This document shows positions 27,062 to 36,185 of a stretch of DNA of 64,000 nucleotides, piece after piece (within the stretch, counting starts at the first letter, position 1; every line of letters starts with the position of its first letter). This DNA comes from Amycolatopsis bullii (GTDB lineage Bacteria; Actinomycetota; Actinomycetes; Mycobacteriales; Pseudonocardiaceae). The DNA lies in NCBI RefSeq assembly GCF_014654205.1, contig NZ_BNAW01000036.1, forward strand, positions 1 through 64,000, written 5' to 3'. A model generated the notes under the pieces. The model saw nothing but the letters and a program-made list of their open reading frames with translations, was not told where the DNA came from and ran no database searches. A program made the translations under genes and the position numbers.

Positions 27062-28698
27062 CAGAACTCTCCCACCCCGCCGCGCCCGAGCCGGTCGATC
27101 AGCGCGACCGCCAGCACCGTCACGAGCATCAGCAGCGCGCACGCCGCGTACGCCATCTGGTTGTTCAGCTCGCCCGGGCGCGCCATCAGCGTCCCGACCG
27201 CAACCGGCAGCGTCGGCGCCGTCGGCCGGGCGAGGAAGCTCGTCGCGCCGAACTCGCCGAGGGCCACGACGAAGCCGAACCCCGCCGCCGCGACCAGCGG
27301 CCGCAGCGTCAGCGGCAGGTCGATCTCCCGCCACACCCGCAGCGGGCTCGCCCCGAGCGTCGACGCGGCCTGCCGGAGCCGGACGTCGACCGAGCGCAGC
27401 ACCGGCAGCACCATCCGCACGATCAGCGGGATGATCACCAGCGCCTGGGCCAGCGGCACCAGATAGGGCGACGTCCGGAGGTCGCCGGGCAGCGCGTCGA
27501 GCGTCACCAGGTAGCCGAACCCGACCGTCACCGCGGACACCCCGAGGGGCAGCATCAGCACCGCGTCCATCGTCTCGCCGAGCCCGCGCGCGGCTCTGGC
27601 GGGCGAGCGCCGCAGCGCCACCAGCACGACGGACGCGAGCACGCCGACGACCAGCGCGAGCAGCGTCGCGTCGATGGCCACCTTCAGCGAGTTGACCGCG
27701 GCGTCCCAGCCGGACACCTGGAGCGCGCCCTTTTCGCCGGTGCTCGTCAAAGCTCGGTACCCGGCGAAGCTCCAGCCGTCCTCTATGGACACGGATTCGG
27801 CGAGGAGCGCGACGATCGGCGTCACCAGCAGCGCGAGCACCACACCCGCGGCGCCGACGACCCACCATTCGCCGCCCCTCGGCCGCCGGGGCCGGACCGA
27901 GCCGATCCGGGCACCGTCCCGGCGCCGCCGGGCCAGGCCGCCGACGACCAGCGCGGCGACCACGGCCGTGAACTGGATCAGGGAAAGCGCCGCCGCGCCC
28001 GAGAGGTCCAGGAGGTCGACGGTCCGCAGGTAGATCTCGGTTTCCAGGGTCCGGTAGCGGGCACCGCCGAGGATCAGGACGACGCCGAAGCTGGTGGCGC
28101 AGAACAGGAACACCACGGCCGCCGCGGACGCGATCGCCGGCGCGAGCGCGGGCAGCGTCACCGAGCGGAAGGCCCGCCACGGCGACGCGCCGAGCGCCCG
28201 GGCCGCGTCGGTCGTCCGCGCGTCCAGCCGGGCCCACAGCCCGGCGACGGTCCGCGCGACGACGGCGACGTTGAAGAAGGCGTTGGCCAGCACGATCGGC
28301 AGCACGCCGCCGTCCGGCCACAACGCCCGGAACGCGAGCCCGACGACGACGGTCGGCAGCACGAACGGCACGAGCACCAGCGTCCGCGCGAGGCCGACAC
28401 CAGGCAGTCGCACCCGCGCCAGCAGGAAGGCGACCGGCAGCCCGGCGACCATCGCGACCACCGTCGAGGCGGCCGCGCTGGCGACGGTGAACCCGGCGAG
28501 CTGCCAGGTCCGCGGGTCGCCGAGGACGACGTCGAGGCCGCCCGCGGCGAACCCTCGGCCGATGATCGCCAGCACCGGCCAGGCGAAGAACACCACCAGG
28601 AAGCCGATCGGGGCCAGCCCGAGCAGGGCCAGGCCGAGGCCGCGGGCGGTCCGGGGTGGGGCTGTCGCTTTTCGGGGGCTCCGCGGGGGCGCCGTCAC
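27061..28698 (-). CDS. thiP: Thiamine ABC transporter permease (ThiP-like, two fused permease halves)
   Basis: The 545-residue protein contains two homologous permease units of about six helices each. Each has an EAA loop (DAARALGASPWRAFRSVTLPALAPA in the first, QAASTLGASPLRVWREIDLPLTLRP in the second). This fused form is typical of ThiP and FbpB. GTG at 28698 was chosen because it overlaps the thiB stop as GTGA. It should import thiamine or TPP delivered by ThiB, driven by ThiQ. Confidence 0.9.
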   Translation of the reverse strand: MTAPPRSPRKATAPPRTARGLGLALLGLAPIGFLVVFFAWPVLAIIGRGFAAGGLDVVLGDPRTWQLAGFTVASAAASTVVAMVAGLPVAFLLARVRLPGVGLARTLVLVPFVLPTVVVGLAFRALWPDGGVLPIVLANAFFNVAVVARTVAGLWARLDARTTDAARALGASPWRAFRSVTLPALAPAIASAAAVVFLFCATSFGVVLILGGARYRTLETEIYLRTVDLLDLSGAAALSLIQFTAVVAALVVGGLARRRRDGARIGSVRPRRPRGGEWWVVGAAGVVLALLVTPIVALLAESVSIEDGWSFAGYRALTSTGEKGALQVSGWDAAVNSLKVAIDATLLALVVGVLASVVLVALRRSPARAARGLGETMDAVLMLPLGVSAVTVGFGYLVTLDALPGDLRTSPYLVPLAQALVIIPLIVRMVLPVLRSVDVRLRQAASTLGASPLRVWREIDLPLTLRPLVAAAGFGFVVALGEFGATSFLARPTAPTLPVAVGTLMARPGELNNQMAYAACALLMLVTVLAVALIDRLGRGGVGEF

Positions 28699-29735
28699 TG
28701 CACGAGCGTGCGCCATTCGCCGATCCACTTCTCGCGTCCGGCCTGCACCTGGTCCGCGGGCAGCGTCTGCGGCTTCTGCGGCAGCGGCGCGACCTGCGCC
28801 CAGCCCGGCGGCAGGTCGACGCCCTGGCGTGCCGGGTAGACGTACATGTTGGCCGCGACCGTCGCCTGGAACTGCTGCGACAGCAGGAAGTCGACCACCT
28901 TGCGCGCGTTCTCCACCTGCTTGCCGCCGGCCAGCACACCGGCGTACTCGACCTGCCGGTAGCAGGTGTCGAGCAGCGCCTTGGTGCGCGGCTTCCCGTC
29001 GTCGCCGACTTCGGCGGCCGGCGACGACGCGTACGAGACGACGATCGGCCGCGGCCCCTTGCCGGAGGAGCCCGAGAACTGCTTGGTGTAGGCCTCTTCC
29101 CAGCCGCTGACCACCTGGACGCCGTTGGCCTTCAGCTTCGTCCAGTAGTCCTTCCAGCCGGTGTCGCCGTACTTGGCGATGGTGCCGAGGAGGAACGCCA
29201 GCCCGGGCGACGCCGTCGCCGGGTCCTCGGCGACCAGCAGGTCCTTGTACTTCGGGTCGGCCAGGTCGTCGTAGGTCTCCGGCGCGGGGATGCCCTTGGT
29301 GGCGAAGTAGTTCGTGTCGACGTTGACGCAGACGTCGCCGACGTCGACCGCGGACAGCCGGTGCTCGGGGTCGACGGCGTAGCGCTGCGGCCCGCGGTCG
29401 GCTTCCGGGCTGGTGTACGGCTCGAAGACGCCCTCGCTGAGCGCGCGCGAGGCGAAGGTGGAGTCGACGCCGAAGGCGACGTCGCCGATCGGGTTGGCCT
29501 TCGTCAGCACGAGCTTGTTGGTCAGCGATCCGGCGTCGCCCTGCTTGAGCACGGAGACCTTGATGCCCGACTGCTTCTGGAAGGCGTCGAGCACCTCCTG
29601 CGGCGCGAGGAACGAATCGTGCGTCACGAGGGTGACGGTGGGCGTCTGCTGCGTGCCACCGTCACCGCTCGACAGCGAGCACCCCGCGGCGACCACGCCG
29701 ACGACGGCGATGGCCGTCGCAGCCCTGCTCTTCAT
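28695..29735 (-). CDS. thiB: Thiamine-binding lipoprotein ThiB
   Basis: The 346-residue precursor has a lipobox signal (AVVGVVAAGC, mature Cys at about residue 19). Family features match ThiB: VTLVTHDSFLAP at the start, ADVAFGVD-like segment IGDVAFGVDSTFASRAL, DPATASPGLAFLLGTIAKYGD, GWEEAYTKQFSG and VVSYASSPAAEV. It captures thiamine or its phosphates outside the membrane. It is the first gene of thiBPQ. The start has AGGAGGG just upstream, inside the switch-controlled region. Confidence 0.93.
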   Translation of the reverse strand: MKSRAATAIAVVGVVAAGCSLSSGDGGTQQTPTVTLVTHDSFLAPQEVLDAFQKQSGIKVSVLKQGDAGSLTNKLVLTKANPIGDVAFGVDSTFASRALSEGVFEPYTSPEADRGPQRYAVDPEHRLSAVDVGDVCVNVDTNYFATKGIPAPETYDDLADPKYKDLLVAEDPATASPGLAFLLGTIAKYGDTGWKDYWTKLKANGVQVVSGWEEAYTKQFSGSSGKGPRPIVVSYASSPAAEVGDDGKPRTKALLDTCYRQVEYAGVLAGGKQVENARKVVDFLLSQQFQATVAANMYVYPARQGVDLPPGWAQVAPLPQKPQTLPADQVQAGREKWIGEWRTLVQ

Positions 29736-29769
29736 CTACCCTCCTGCACTTCGCCGGACGCGGAGGGGA

Positions 29770-29858
29770 AGCCCTCCCGTCGCCGGCATGATCCGGTCAG
29801 GTGCGAACGGTCGCGGGTGACCCGCCTCTCAGCCCGGCTCACCGGACTCCCGTGGCAA
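29770..29858 (-). promoter_or_regulatory. TPP riboswitch (THI box) controlling thiBPQ
   Basis: Read on the minus strand the region contains the conserved THI-box elements in order: CACGGGAGTCCGG, the GGGCTGAGAGG loop, a variable P3 hairpin (GCGGGTCACCCGC), then GCACCTGACCGGATCATGCCGGCGACGGGAGG. Downstream, a CCCCTCC stretch can pair either with GGAGGG at the 3' edge of the aptamer or with the GGAGGG ribosome site of thiB. This suggests translational control: thiamine pyrophosphate binding would hide the ribosome site. Confidence 0.92.
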
Positions 29859-29895
29859 CCGTGCAGCGTAGTCCAGGACGGACGACCATGGAGAC

Positions 29896-30180
29896 ATGAC
29901 GGAAATCTTGAGCGACTCCGAGGCCGATCTCCGCCTGCGCACCGGCTGGACCCGGTCCGGGTCGGTGATCTCCCGCGAGGTGGAGCTGGCGAGCTTCCCC
30001 CAGGCGATCGAGGTCGTCGACCGGGTGGCGGAGCTGGCGGAGGCCGCCGACCACCACCCGGACATCGACATCCGCTGGCGCACGCTGACCTTCCGGCTCT
30101 CCACGCATTCGGCGGGCGGCTTGACGGCGAAGGACTTCGACCTGGCCGCCCGGATCGACGAGGTCCTGGGTTCGGTGTGA
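29896..30180 (+). CDS. 4a-hydroxytetrahydrobiopterin dehydratase (pterin-4a-carbinolamine dehydratase family)
   Basis: The 94-residue protein has the PCD signature ADHHPDIDIRWRTLTFRLSTHSAGGLT, including the catalytic His pair and the later Asp-Leu-A segment. The family recycles oxidised pterin cofactor after aromatic hydroxylation, and some members act in molybdopterin or folate-type metabolism. No hydroxylase is nearby, so the physiological role is open. It is divergent from the thiamine operon. Confidence 0.9.
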   Translation: MTEILSDSEADLRLRTGWTRSGSVISREVELASFPQAIEVVDRVAELAEAADHHPDIDIRWRTLTFRLSTHSAGGLTAKDFDLAARIDEVLGSV

Positions 30181-30257
30181 TCCTGGTTACTCTGGGTGCA
30201 CTTTTGCCTGCTTCCGACGTCTCTCGGTTACCGGAACCTTTGGGAGGGAGACGAGAG

Positions 30258-30365
30258 ATGACTCAGGCAATCGTGGTCGGCACGGCGGCGTTCGCAACGA
30301 TGGTGGCGGCGGCCGGCGGGGTGCTCTGGTTCACCGCCCGCAACCGCCGTCACCTGGACGGCTGA
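30258..30365 (+). CDS. Small single-pass membrane peptide
   Basis: A 35-residue frame: MTQAIVVGTAAFATMVAAAG, then a short hydrophobic stretch ending in W-F, then a basic tail ARNRRHLDG. GGGAGGGAG lies close upstream. The whole peptide is one TM helix followed by positive residues, giving a predicted N-out topology. Function is unknown. Confidence 0.65.
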   Translation: MTQAIVVGTAAFATMVAAAGGVLWFTARNRRHLDG

Positions 30366-30447
30366 GAGTTCGCTCACAGCTGTTAACGGGGGCCATGATC
30401 GGCGCGCTGATCCTGCGGAAGCATCGGTTCGACTTTCGGGGATCGCC

Positions 30448-30546
30448 ATGAACAGCACTCTCACCGCCGCCCAGCGCGCTTGGATCAACGCCCTCGCCCC
30501 CGCGGTGGTGCTGATCGCGATCGCACTGCTGGGCCTGCTCGGCTGA
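30448..30546 (+). CDS. Small single-pass membrane peptide
   Basis: A 32-residue frame: an amphipathic start (MNSTLTAAQRAWINALAP) followed by a TM helix (AVVLIAIALLGLLG) that ends at the stop. GGGG lies about seven bases upstream of the ATG. It follows another tiny membrane peptide by about 80 bp. Function is unknown, and the evidence is only the hydrophobic profile and ribosome site. Confidence 0.5.
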   Translation: MNSTLTAAQRAWINALAPAVVLIAIALLGLLG

Positions 30547-30583
30547 GTTCGCTCCGGCCTGCCGGATCCGCGGGTCCGGCAGG

Positions 30584-30712
30584 CTACCGGGCGATTTGCC
30601 CCGGCGGCGGGAACTCGGCCGCGGGCCGGTCTTCGACGGTCCAGTACTCCAGGCACGACAACCGGCCGCCGTCGACGAACACGATGAGGTCGATCGTGGG
30701 GCGGGGGTCCAT
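30584..30712 (-). CDS. Short protein or 3' fragment of an immunity-type gene
   Basis: A 42-residue frame begins ATG 3 bp after the stop of the upstream immunity-like gene and reads MDPRPTIDLIVFVDGGRLSC, then LEYWTVEDRPAAEFPPPGQ. The LEY...EFPPP ending resembles the C-terminal strand of small proteins that accompany secreted toxins in actinomycetes. I think it is the surviving 3' end of a second immunity gene, or a complete small gene. It is the last frame of the toxin island. Confidence 0.45.
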   Translation of the reverse strand: MDPRPTIDLIVFVDGGRLSCLEYWTVEDRPAAEFPPPGQIAR

Positions 30713-30715
30713 CGG

Positions 30716-31210
30716 TCAAGCACGCGAAACAGTGGAGAAGGTCACCTGCGGACCATAAGAACCATCTTCGTCGTACACGTCGACGAGGAAACCGCGGTCC
30801 GGAAACTCGGCCTTCAGGAGAGCATCCCAAGACCGACCGATGGACCTGGCCAATTGCCGAAGCTCCTCATCGTGGGGCTCGACATCGGCAGCGGCGAAGA
30901 GGTCCCACAAGGTGAGCTGATTGGCGATCCGCTCCACCTTCGCGACGTCGCCGCCGAATTTGCCGAACCACTGGTCGAGGATGGCCGTGGTGTCCTCGGT
31001 CAGCCCCTGCGGCAGTTCGGTGCGAAAGATGCCACCCCGGTATTCCGCGAAGTCGGGGACGAACAACCATTGTGCGGCGATGACGAACGGAACAGCTTCC
31101 GGCTGGTTGAGATAGTTCAACGGCGTGAAGCTCTCACCGTTGGCTTCACGCCACTCGTCGAGAAAGCGGGGAAACTCACGTGGCCGGCTCACAGTCGGTC
31201 GCTCCTTCAT
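30716..31210 (-). CDS. Putative immunity protein of the type VII toxin locus
   Basis: The 164-residue acidic cytoplasmic protein has no signal or TM segment and no family I can name. It is coupled to the toxin reading frame: toxin stop and this ATG form TGATG. A small acidic protein directly 3' of a polymorphic toxin C-terminal domain is the usual place for its immunity partner. ATG at 31210 follows directly on the toxin codons. The region is less GC-rich than its surroundings. Confidence 0.6.
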   Translation of the reverse strand: MKERPTVSRPREFPRFLDEWREANGESFTPLNYLNQPEAVPFVIAAQWLFVPDFAEYRGGIFRTELPQGLTEDTTAILDQWFGKFGGDVAKVERIANQLTLWDLFAAADVEPHDEELRQLARSIGRSWDALLKAEFPDRGFLVDVYDEDGSYGPQVTFSTVSRA

Positions 31211-32417
31211 CAGGGTATTTCATCGGGATTCGCGGGCCGCGGCAACTTGGAGACCTCACCAGGAAACTCTTGTCCGGTCCGCGGATTCCGATTCAGCTTG
31301 TAGTCTACAACGTGAGGCGTATCAACACCACCGTGCGAACGCCCCTCGAGGTCGACTCGCTTGATAATCTTTCCGTTCTCATCGTAAACGGAATAGTTGG
31401 TGACGTTTCCGGTTTGCGGGTCCTTGCGGTAGTAAACACCGTTCGGCGGACCGCCCTCCGTGGGCATTTTTCCGCCGCCTCGACCGGCCCCGGTCCACTC
31501 CTGGCCGTTGTCGATCAGACGACCGGCCTCCGGCAACGGTCCATCACGGAGGTACCGTGCGCCTTTCGCGCCTCTGAGGGCCGACTTCAGAAGCTTGCCG
31601 GCACCGAAGGTGGCAGCGCCGATCAGTACGTCACCAGTGACTTTTCCAGGGCGCGGTCACCATGTCCGGATGCCCAATCGTCCCAGGCCACCAAGTCCTT
31701 CAGCGTCTGCACCGGGTGAGTGACGTTGTACGCCATCGCCGAGACGGTCGCGCTGGGGTCGCTGACCAGCGTCCACAGACTCTCGCCGAACCCTTTGACG
31801 CTGTCCCAGATCCCGCCATAGAAGTTGGCGTCCGCCTGCTTCTGTGAATCCTGCGGAGCCGTCTGAGCCGAGTCGTGCAGCAGCTGAGACGTGCCGTCGC
31901 CGACCTGAGCCAGCTGTTCTCGAGCCCGGTTCAGCTGGTCCCGGGCCGCCTGCCGCTTGACCTCCCCAGGGTCGGAAAACGGCGCAACAGTGACAAAGTT
32001 GTTTTCACCCCGGCTGGCTCGGGCTTGGTTCTCCGCATTCGCCTGTTCGATGGCCCGGTTGTATTTATCCTTTGCCTGCTTCGTCTCCTCTTCGCCCTGC
32101 TGCCACAGGGCAATCGCCTCCCGGGCCTGCCCCTGCGCCCACACCATGCACTCCGCATAACCGTTCAAAGATTCGGCAGCCTTCTGCAGGGTGTCACCAC
32201 CGTTCAGCCACCGGGGCACCTCGGTCTGGTTCATGTCGTGGAAACGGTCCGAGGCCTTACCCCACCATCCACCGGTGTCGATCCGCCTGAGCGCCTCGCC
32301 CGCCGCAATGGCGGATCCAGCTCGGCCGTTCAGTACCCGGACGTTCTCGAAGATCGCCTCCGGATTGCCTGGCACGAGCGCACGGGGATCCGCGGTCTGG
32401 CCCTGCTCAGCGGTCAT
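31210..32417 (-). pseudogene. Type VII-secreted polymorphic toxin, frameshifted (toxin type 24-like C-terminus)
   Basis: Residues 1 to about 260 of the first frame form an N-terminal secretion domain of the putative T7SS type (LNGRAGSAIAAGEALRRIDTGG, then GWWGKASDRFHDM, a long helical region with EQANAENQARASRGEN) ending ...DRALEKSLVTY with a stop at 31623. A second frame resumes at once: GKVTGDVLIGAATFGAGKLL, then a linker, then NGVYYRKDPQTGNVTNYSVY and DENGKIIKRVDLEGRSHGG, which I recognise as the polymorphic toxin type 24 domain. Restoring one base in the GGAAAA run (31641-31648) joins them as a protein of about 402 residues. An authentic mutation, a sequencing error or recoding are possible. 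Confidence 0.75.
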
Positions 32418-32761
32418 ACCGCTCCCCCGGGGAAGGCCGGCGGATCGACAGCGTCCACCGCCGGATCCTCCTTCAACGACTCGGCGTTGGCCTCGTCCAC
32501 GCCTCGGTAGACCTTGGCGGCCTCGCCCAGTGTGTCGCCCATTCGCTCAGCGCGGTCGGCGAGCGCGTCCAGCCCGACACTCCACCTTCCACAGAACTCA
32601 GCGAGTCCGGAATGAACACCCTGATGACCGTAAATTTCGGCTTCACCGCAAAGACCACGAAGTTCAAAACCGTCCTGGTCCCGAACGATCTGAGCCATGT
32701 TCTTGGAGGCGGCCTCCAAGAGTTCGATTTCTACGTGGAAGCCCGGCCCATCCAGCGACAT
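32414..32761 (-). CDS. WXG100/EspC-like type VII secretion partner
   Basis: The 115-residue protein is largely helical (FHVEIELLEAASKNMAQIV, then GRWSVGLDALADRAERMGDTL). It ends in a YRGVD motif that fits the YxxxD/E secretion signal, followed by an acidic tail. It overlaps the toxin gene by 4 nt (ATGA), as is typical for a small helical partner encoded just before its LXG/T7SS-type effector. ATG at 32761 was chosen because AGAGGGGAG lies five bases upstream. Confidence 0.75.
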   Translation of the reverse strand: MSLDGPGFHVEIELLEAASKNMAQIVRDQDGFELRGLCGEAEIYGHQGVHSGLAEFCGRWSVGLDALADRAERMGDTLGEAAKVYRGVDEANAESLKEDPAVDAVDPPAFPGGAV

Positions 32762-32798
32762 GGCAACTCCCCTCTGCACCGGGATCGACGACGGCCGA

Positions 32799-33249
32799 TC
32801 AACGCTCGCCCCGCTCGCGGGCGAACCGATCCCAGACCACCTCCAATTCGGCGACAGAGGCAACACGAATCAATACCGGGATGTGGTGGTCATCGTCCGG
32901 ATCGACCATCACTCCCACCCCGGTCGGCACCATCTGCATGAAGTCCGCACCCGTGGTAGACAGATAGTCACATTCACCAGCATGCGCGGCAAGTCGGTCG
33001 AGACTGGAGAACACCGGTGTCCAGTGACCGCGATCAGAGGTGCCCGGTGACCAGAATTCCGGGGCGCTCAGGCCGCTGCGCATAGATGCGTTCACGGTTG
33101 AAGGCCTCGAAGAACTCAGCAGGGTGGCTGCGACCGGCCCACACCTGCTTGGCAATGGAGGCCAGCGGCACGTCGTCAGAGTCGAACGGCTCCACATGAA
33201 GGACTGTAGTGACCTGGCAGGCCAGCGGGCAGCGTGAGCGCGCTGACAA
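32799..33249 (-). pseudogene. SseB N-terminal-domain protein, frameshifted
   Basis: The upstream frame reads ...HPAEFFEAFNRERIYAQRPE and RPGILVTGHL then stops. An overlapping frame continues with TSDRGHWTPVFSSLDRLAAH, AGECDYLSTTGADFMQMVP and PTGVGVMVDPDDDHHIPVLI, the typical SseB/SAV_915-type core found near actinobacterial T7SS toxins. Removing one C in GGGCACC (about 33030-33040) restores ...VTGTSDRGHW... as one protein of about 149 residues. It lies 37 bp upstream of the WXG-like gene, so it probably belonged to the same operon. The start is uncertain (TTG at 33249 or a later GTG). Confidence 0.65.
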
Positions 33250-33417
33250 CGTTGTCGCCGAGTGCCGGACGTCGCGATGTGCTTCAGCGATCCGACAGGT
33301 CAGATTCAGTACAGAAAGGCTTCAAAACCCTCTGACAGAACACATCGTCGGCGGCGGATCAGCGCGAGCCGCTCACAGTCGGTCACCGGCCTCGCTCGAT
33401 CATGGTTCGCCGGTCAC

Positions 33418-34500
<1,083 letters not shown>

Positions 34501-34590
34501 GACCCCGCAGTCTACGTGGCTGCCCCGGCCGGGCCCCACGCACCCAACGCCGTGGCGGATTTCCGCCAGCGACCGCGCTGACCTGCTGGC

Positions 34591-35976
34591 ATGCTCGAAT
34601 CCATGGTCACCGAGACGCTCTCACTCTGGCGCGACGCCGAGCGCTGCTACCGCGTGGTCACCGCCCGCGACTCGCGCTTCGACGGCCAGTTCATCATGGC
34701 GGTCCGCACCACCGGGATCTACTGCCGCCCGTCCTGCCCCGCGTCGACGCCGAAGGTGCAGAACGTCCGCTTCTTCCCGACGTCGGCGGCCGCGCAGGCC
34801 AACGGCTTCCGCGCCTGCCGCCGCTGCCTGCCGGACGCCGTGCCCGGCTCGCCGGACTGGAACGTGCGCGCCGACCTGGCCGCGCGGGCGATGCGCCTGA
34901 TCTCCGACGGGACCGTCGAGCGTGAAGGCGTCCCCGGGCTCGCCCGGCGGCTCGGGTACTCCGAACGCCAGCTCGGCCGGGTGCTCACCGCCGAGCTGGG
35001 CGCGGGCCCGCTCGCGCTGGCCCGCGCGCACCGCGCGCACTCGGCGCGGCTGCTCATCGAGATGTCGGAGCTGCCGCTGACCGACGTCGCCTTCGCGGCG
35101 GGGTTCTCCAGCGTGCGGCAGTTCAACGAGACGATCCGCGAGGTGTTCGCGACGACGCCTTCGCAGCTTCGCGTCTCCGCGGCTTCCCGACGCGGCCGGC
35201 AGAGCGACGTCACCGGGACCCGGCTCAGCCTGCGGTTGCCGTTCCGGCCGCCCTTCGACGCTGCGGGATTGCTTCGCTTCTTCGCGGACCACGCGATCCC
35301 GGGCGTCGAGGACGTCACCTCGGAGGCCTACGCGCGCACCCTGCGGCTGGCCCACGGCACCGGCGTCGTGCGGCTGACGCCTTCGCCGGACCACGTGCGC
35401 TGCGAGCTGATGCTCACCGACCTGCGCGACCTCGGCAGCGCCGTCAGCCGGGTGCGCCGGCTGCTCGACCTCGACGCCGACCCCGCCGCGGTCACCCGCG
35501 TGCTCGCCGCCGACCCGGCGTTGGCCCCGGTGGTCGCGGCCGCGCCGGGGATTCGGGTACCGGGTGCGGTGGACGGCGAGGAACTGCTGCTCCGCGCCCT
35601 CCTGAGCGAGCTGCCGCCCGGCGAGAAGGTGCCGGGAGAGTGGGGCGTGACGCGGCTGTTCCCGACCGCGGCCCAGGTCGCGGCCACCGGACACTCCGTC
35701 GCCCTCGCGCTGGCCGAAGGACGGCTGGACGTGCACGTCGGCCGGGACGCCGCGGAGCTGCGGGCGGAGCTGCTGACGTATGTCGACCCGTCGACCGCGG
35801 ACTACGTCGTGATGCGGGTCCTCGGCGCACCGGACGTGCTGCTCGCCGACGACGCGGAAGTCCGCCGTGGCGCCGAGGCGCTGGGCCTCTCCCCGGATGC
35901 ACTGGGCGAGCGGGCCCGCGCGTGGACGCCGTGGTGCTCCTACGCCGGGATGTACCTCCGACGCGCGGCCGTTTAG
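34591..35976 (+). CDS. Ada-AlkA fusion: methyl-phosphotriester sensor/AraC regulator with degenerate glycosylase domain
   Basis: The 461-residue protein has an N-terminal Ada zinc domain (CRPSC ... ACRRC, four Cys) that accepts methyl groups from phosphotriesters. An AraC-type helix-turn-helix follows (about 100-190, LTDVAFAAGFSSVRQFNETI), then an AlkA-type DNA-3-methyladenine glycosylase region. The last part is unusual. The GQQ(V/I)S segment after RALL is missing, as is part of the following helix. The helix-hairpin-helix is YVDPSTADYV instead of LPGIGPWTA-like. The catalytic Asp position appears kept (LLADDAEV). Regulation of alkylation damage is likely; excision activity is doubtful. A second ATG at 34603 may be the start. 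Confidence 0.87.
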   Translation: MLESMVTETLSLWRDAERCYRVVTARDSRFDGQFIMAVRTTGIYCRPSCPASTPKVQNVRFFPTSAAAQANGFRACRRCLPDAVPGSPDWNVRADLAARAMRLISDGTVEREGVPGLARRLGYSERQLGRVLTAELGAGPLALARAHRAHSARLLIEMSELPLTDVAFAAGFSSVRQFNETIREVFATTPSQLRVSAASRRGRQSDVTGTRLSLRLPFRPPFDAAGLLRFFADHAIPGVEDVTSEAYARTLRLAHGTGVVRLTPSPDHVRCELMLTDLRDLGSAVSRVRRLLDLDADPAAVTRVLAADPALAPVVAAAPGIRVPGAVDGEELLLRALLSELPPGEKVPGEWGVTRLFPTAAQVAATGHSVALALAEGRLDVHVGRDAAELRAELLTYVDPSTADYVVMRVLGAPDVLLADDAEVRRGAEALGLSPDALGERARAWTPWCSYAGMYLRRAAV

Positions 35977-36164
35977 CCCTGTTCGCCCCGCCACAGCACG
36001 GCCTGGGCGGCGATGACCTGTTCACCGTCGTAGGTCACCGCCGGCGAGCCGTACAGGCGGTAGCCCATTTCCAGCGCCTCGCTGACCCGGTGGCAGAACT
36101 TCGCGTCGTCCGGGCCGGTGAGCATGCGGTAGCGGGGCAGGCCGTTCGGCGGCTGGTCGGTCAT
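35973..36164 (-). CDS. DUF1737 domain protein
   Basis: The 63-residue protein matches DUF1737: YRMLTGPDDAKFCHRVSEAL, then GYRLYGSPAVTYDGEQVIAAQAVLW. Members are small proteins of unknown function. Its stop overlaps the 3' end of the convergent Ada-AlkA gene by 4 nt. It lies just upstream of the sbcC stop on the same side. Confidence 0.85.
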   Translation of the reverse strand: MTDQPPNGLPRYRMLTGPDDAKFCHRVSEALEMGYRLYGSPAVTYDGEQVIAAQAVLWRGEQG

Positions 36165-36185
36165 GGCTTCATCTTGGCCGGACGA

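Noticed and set aside
31210..31536. Separate small gene for the toxin domain (TTG start)
   Set aside because: It continues the preceding frame without a ribosome site; the domain is the C-terminus of a frameshifted larger toxin.
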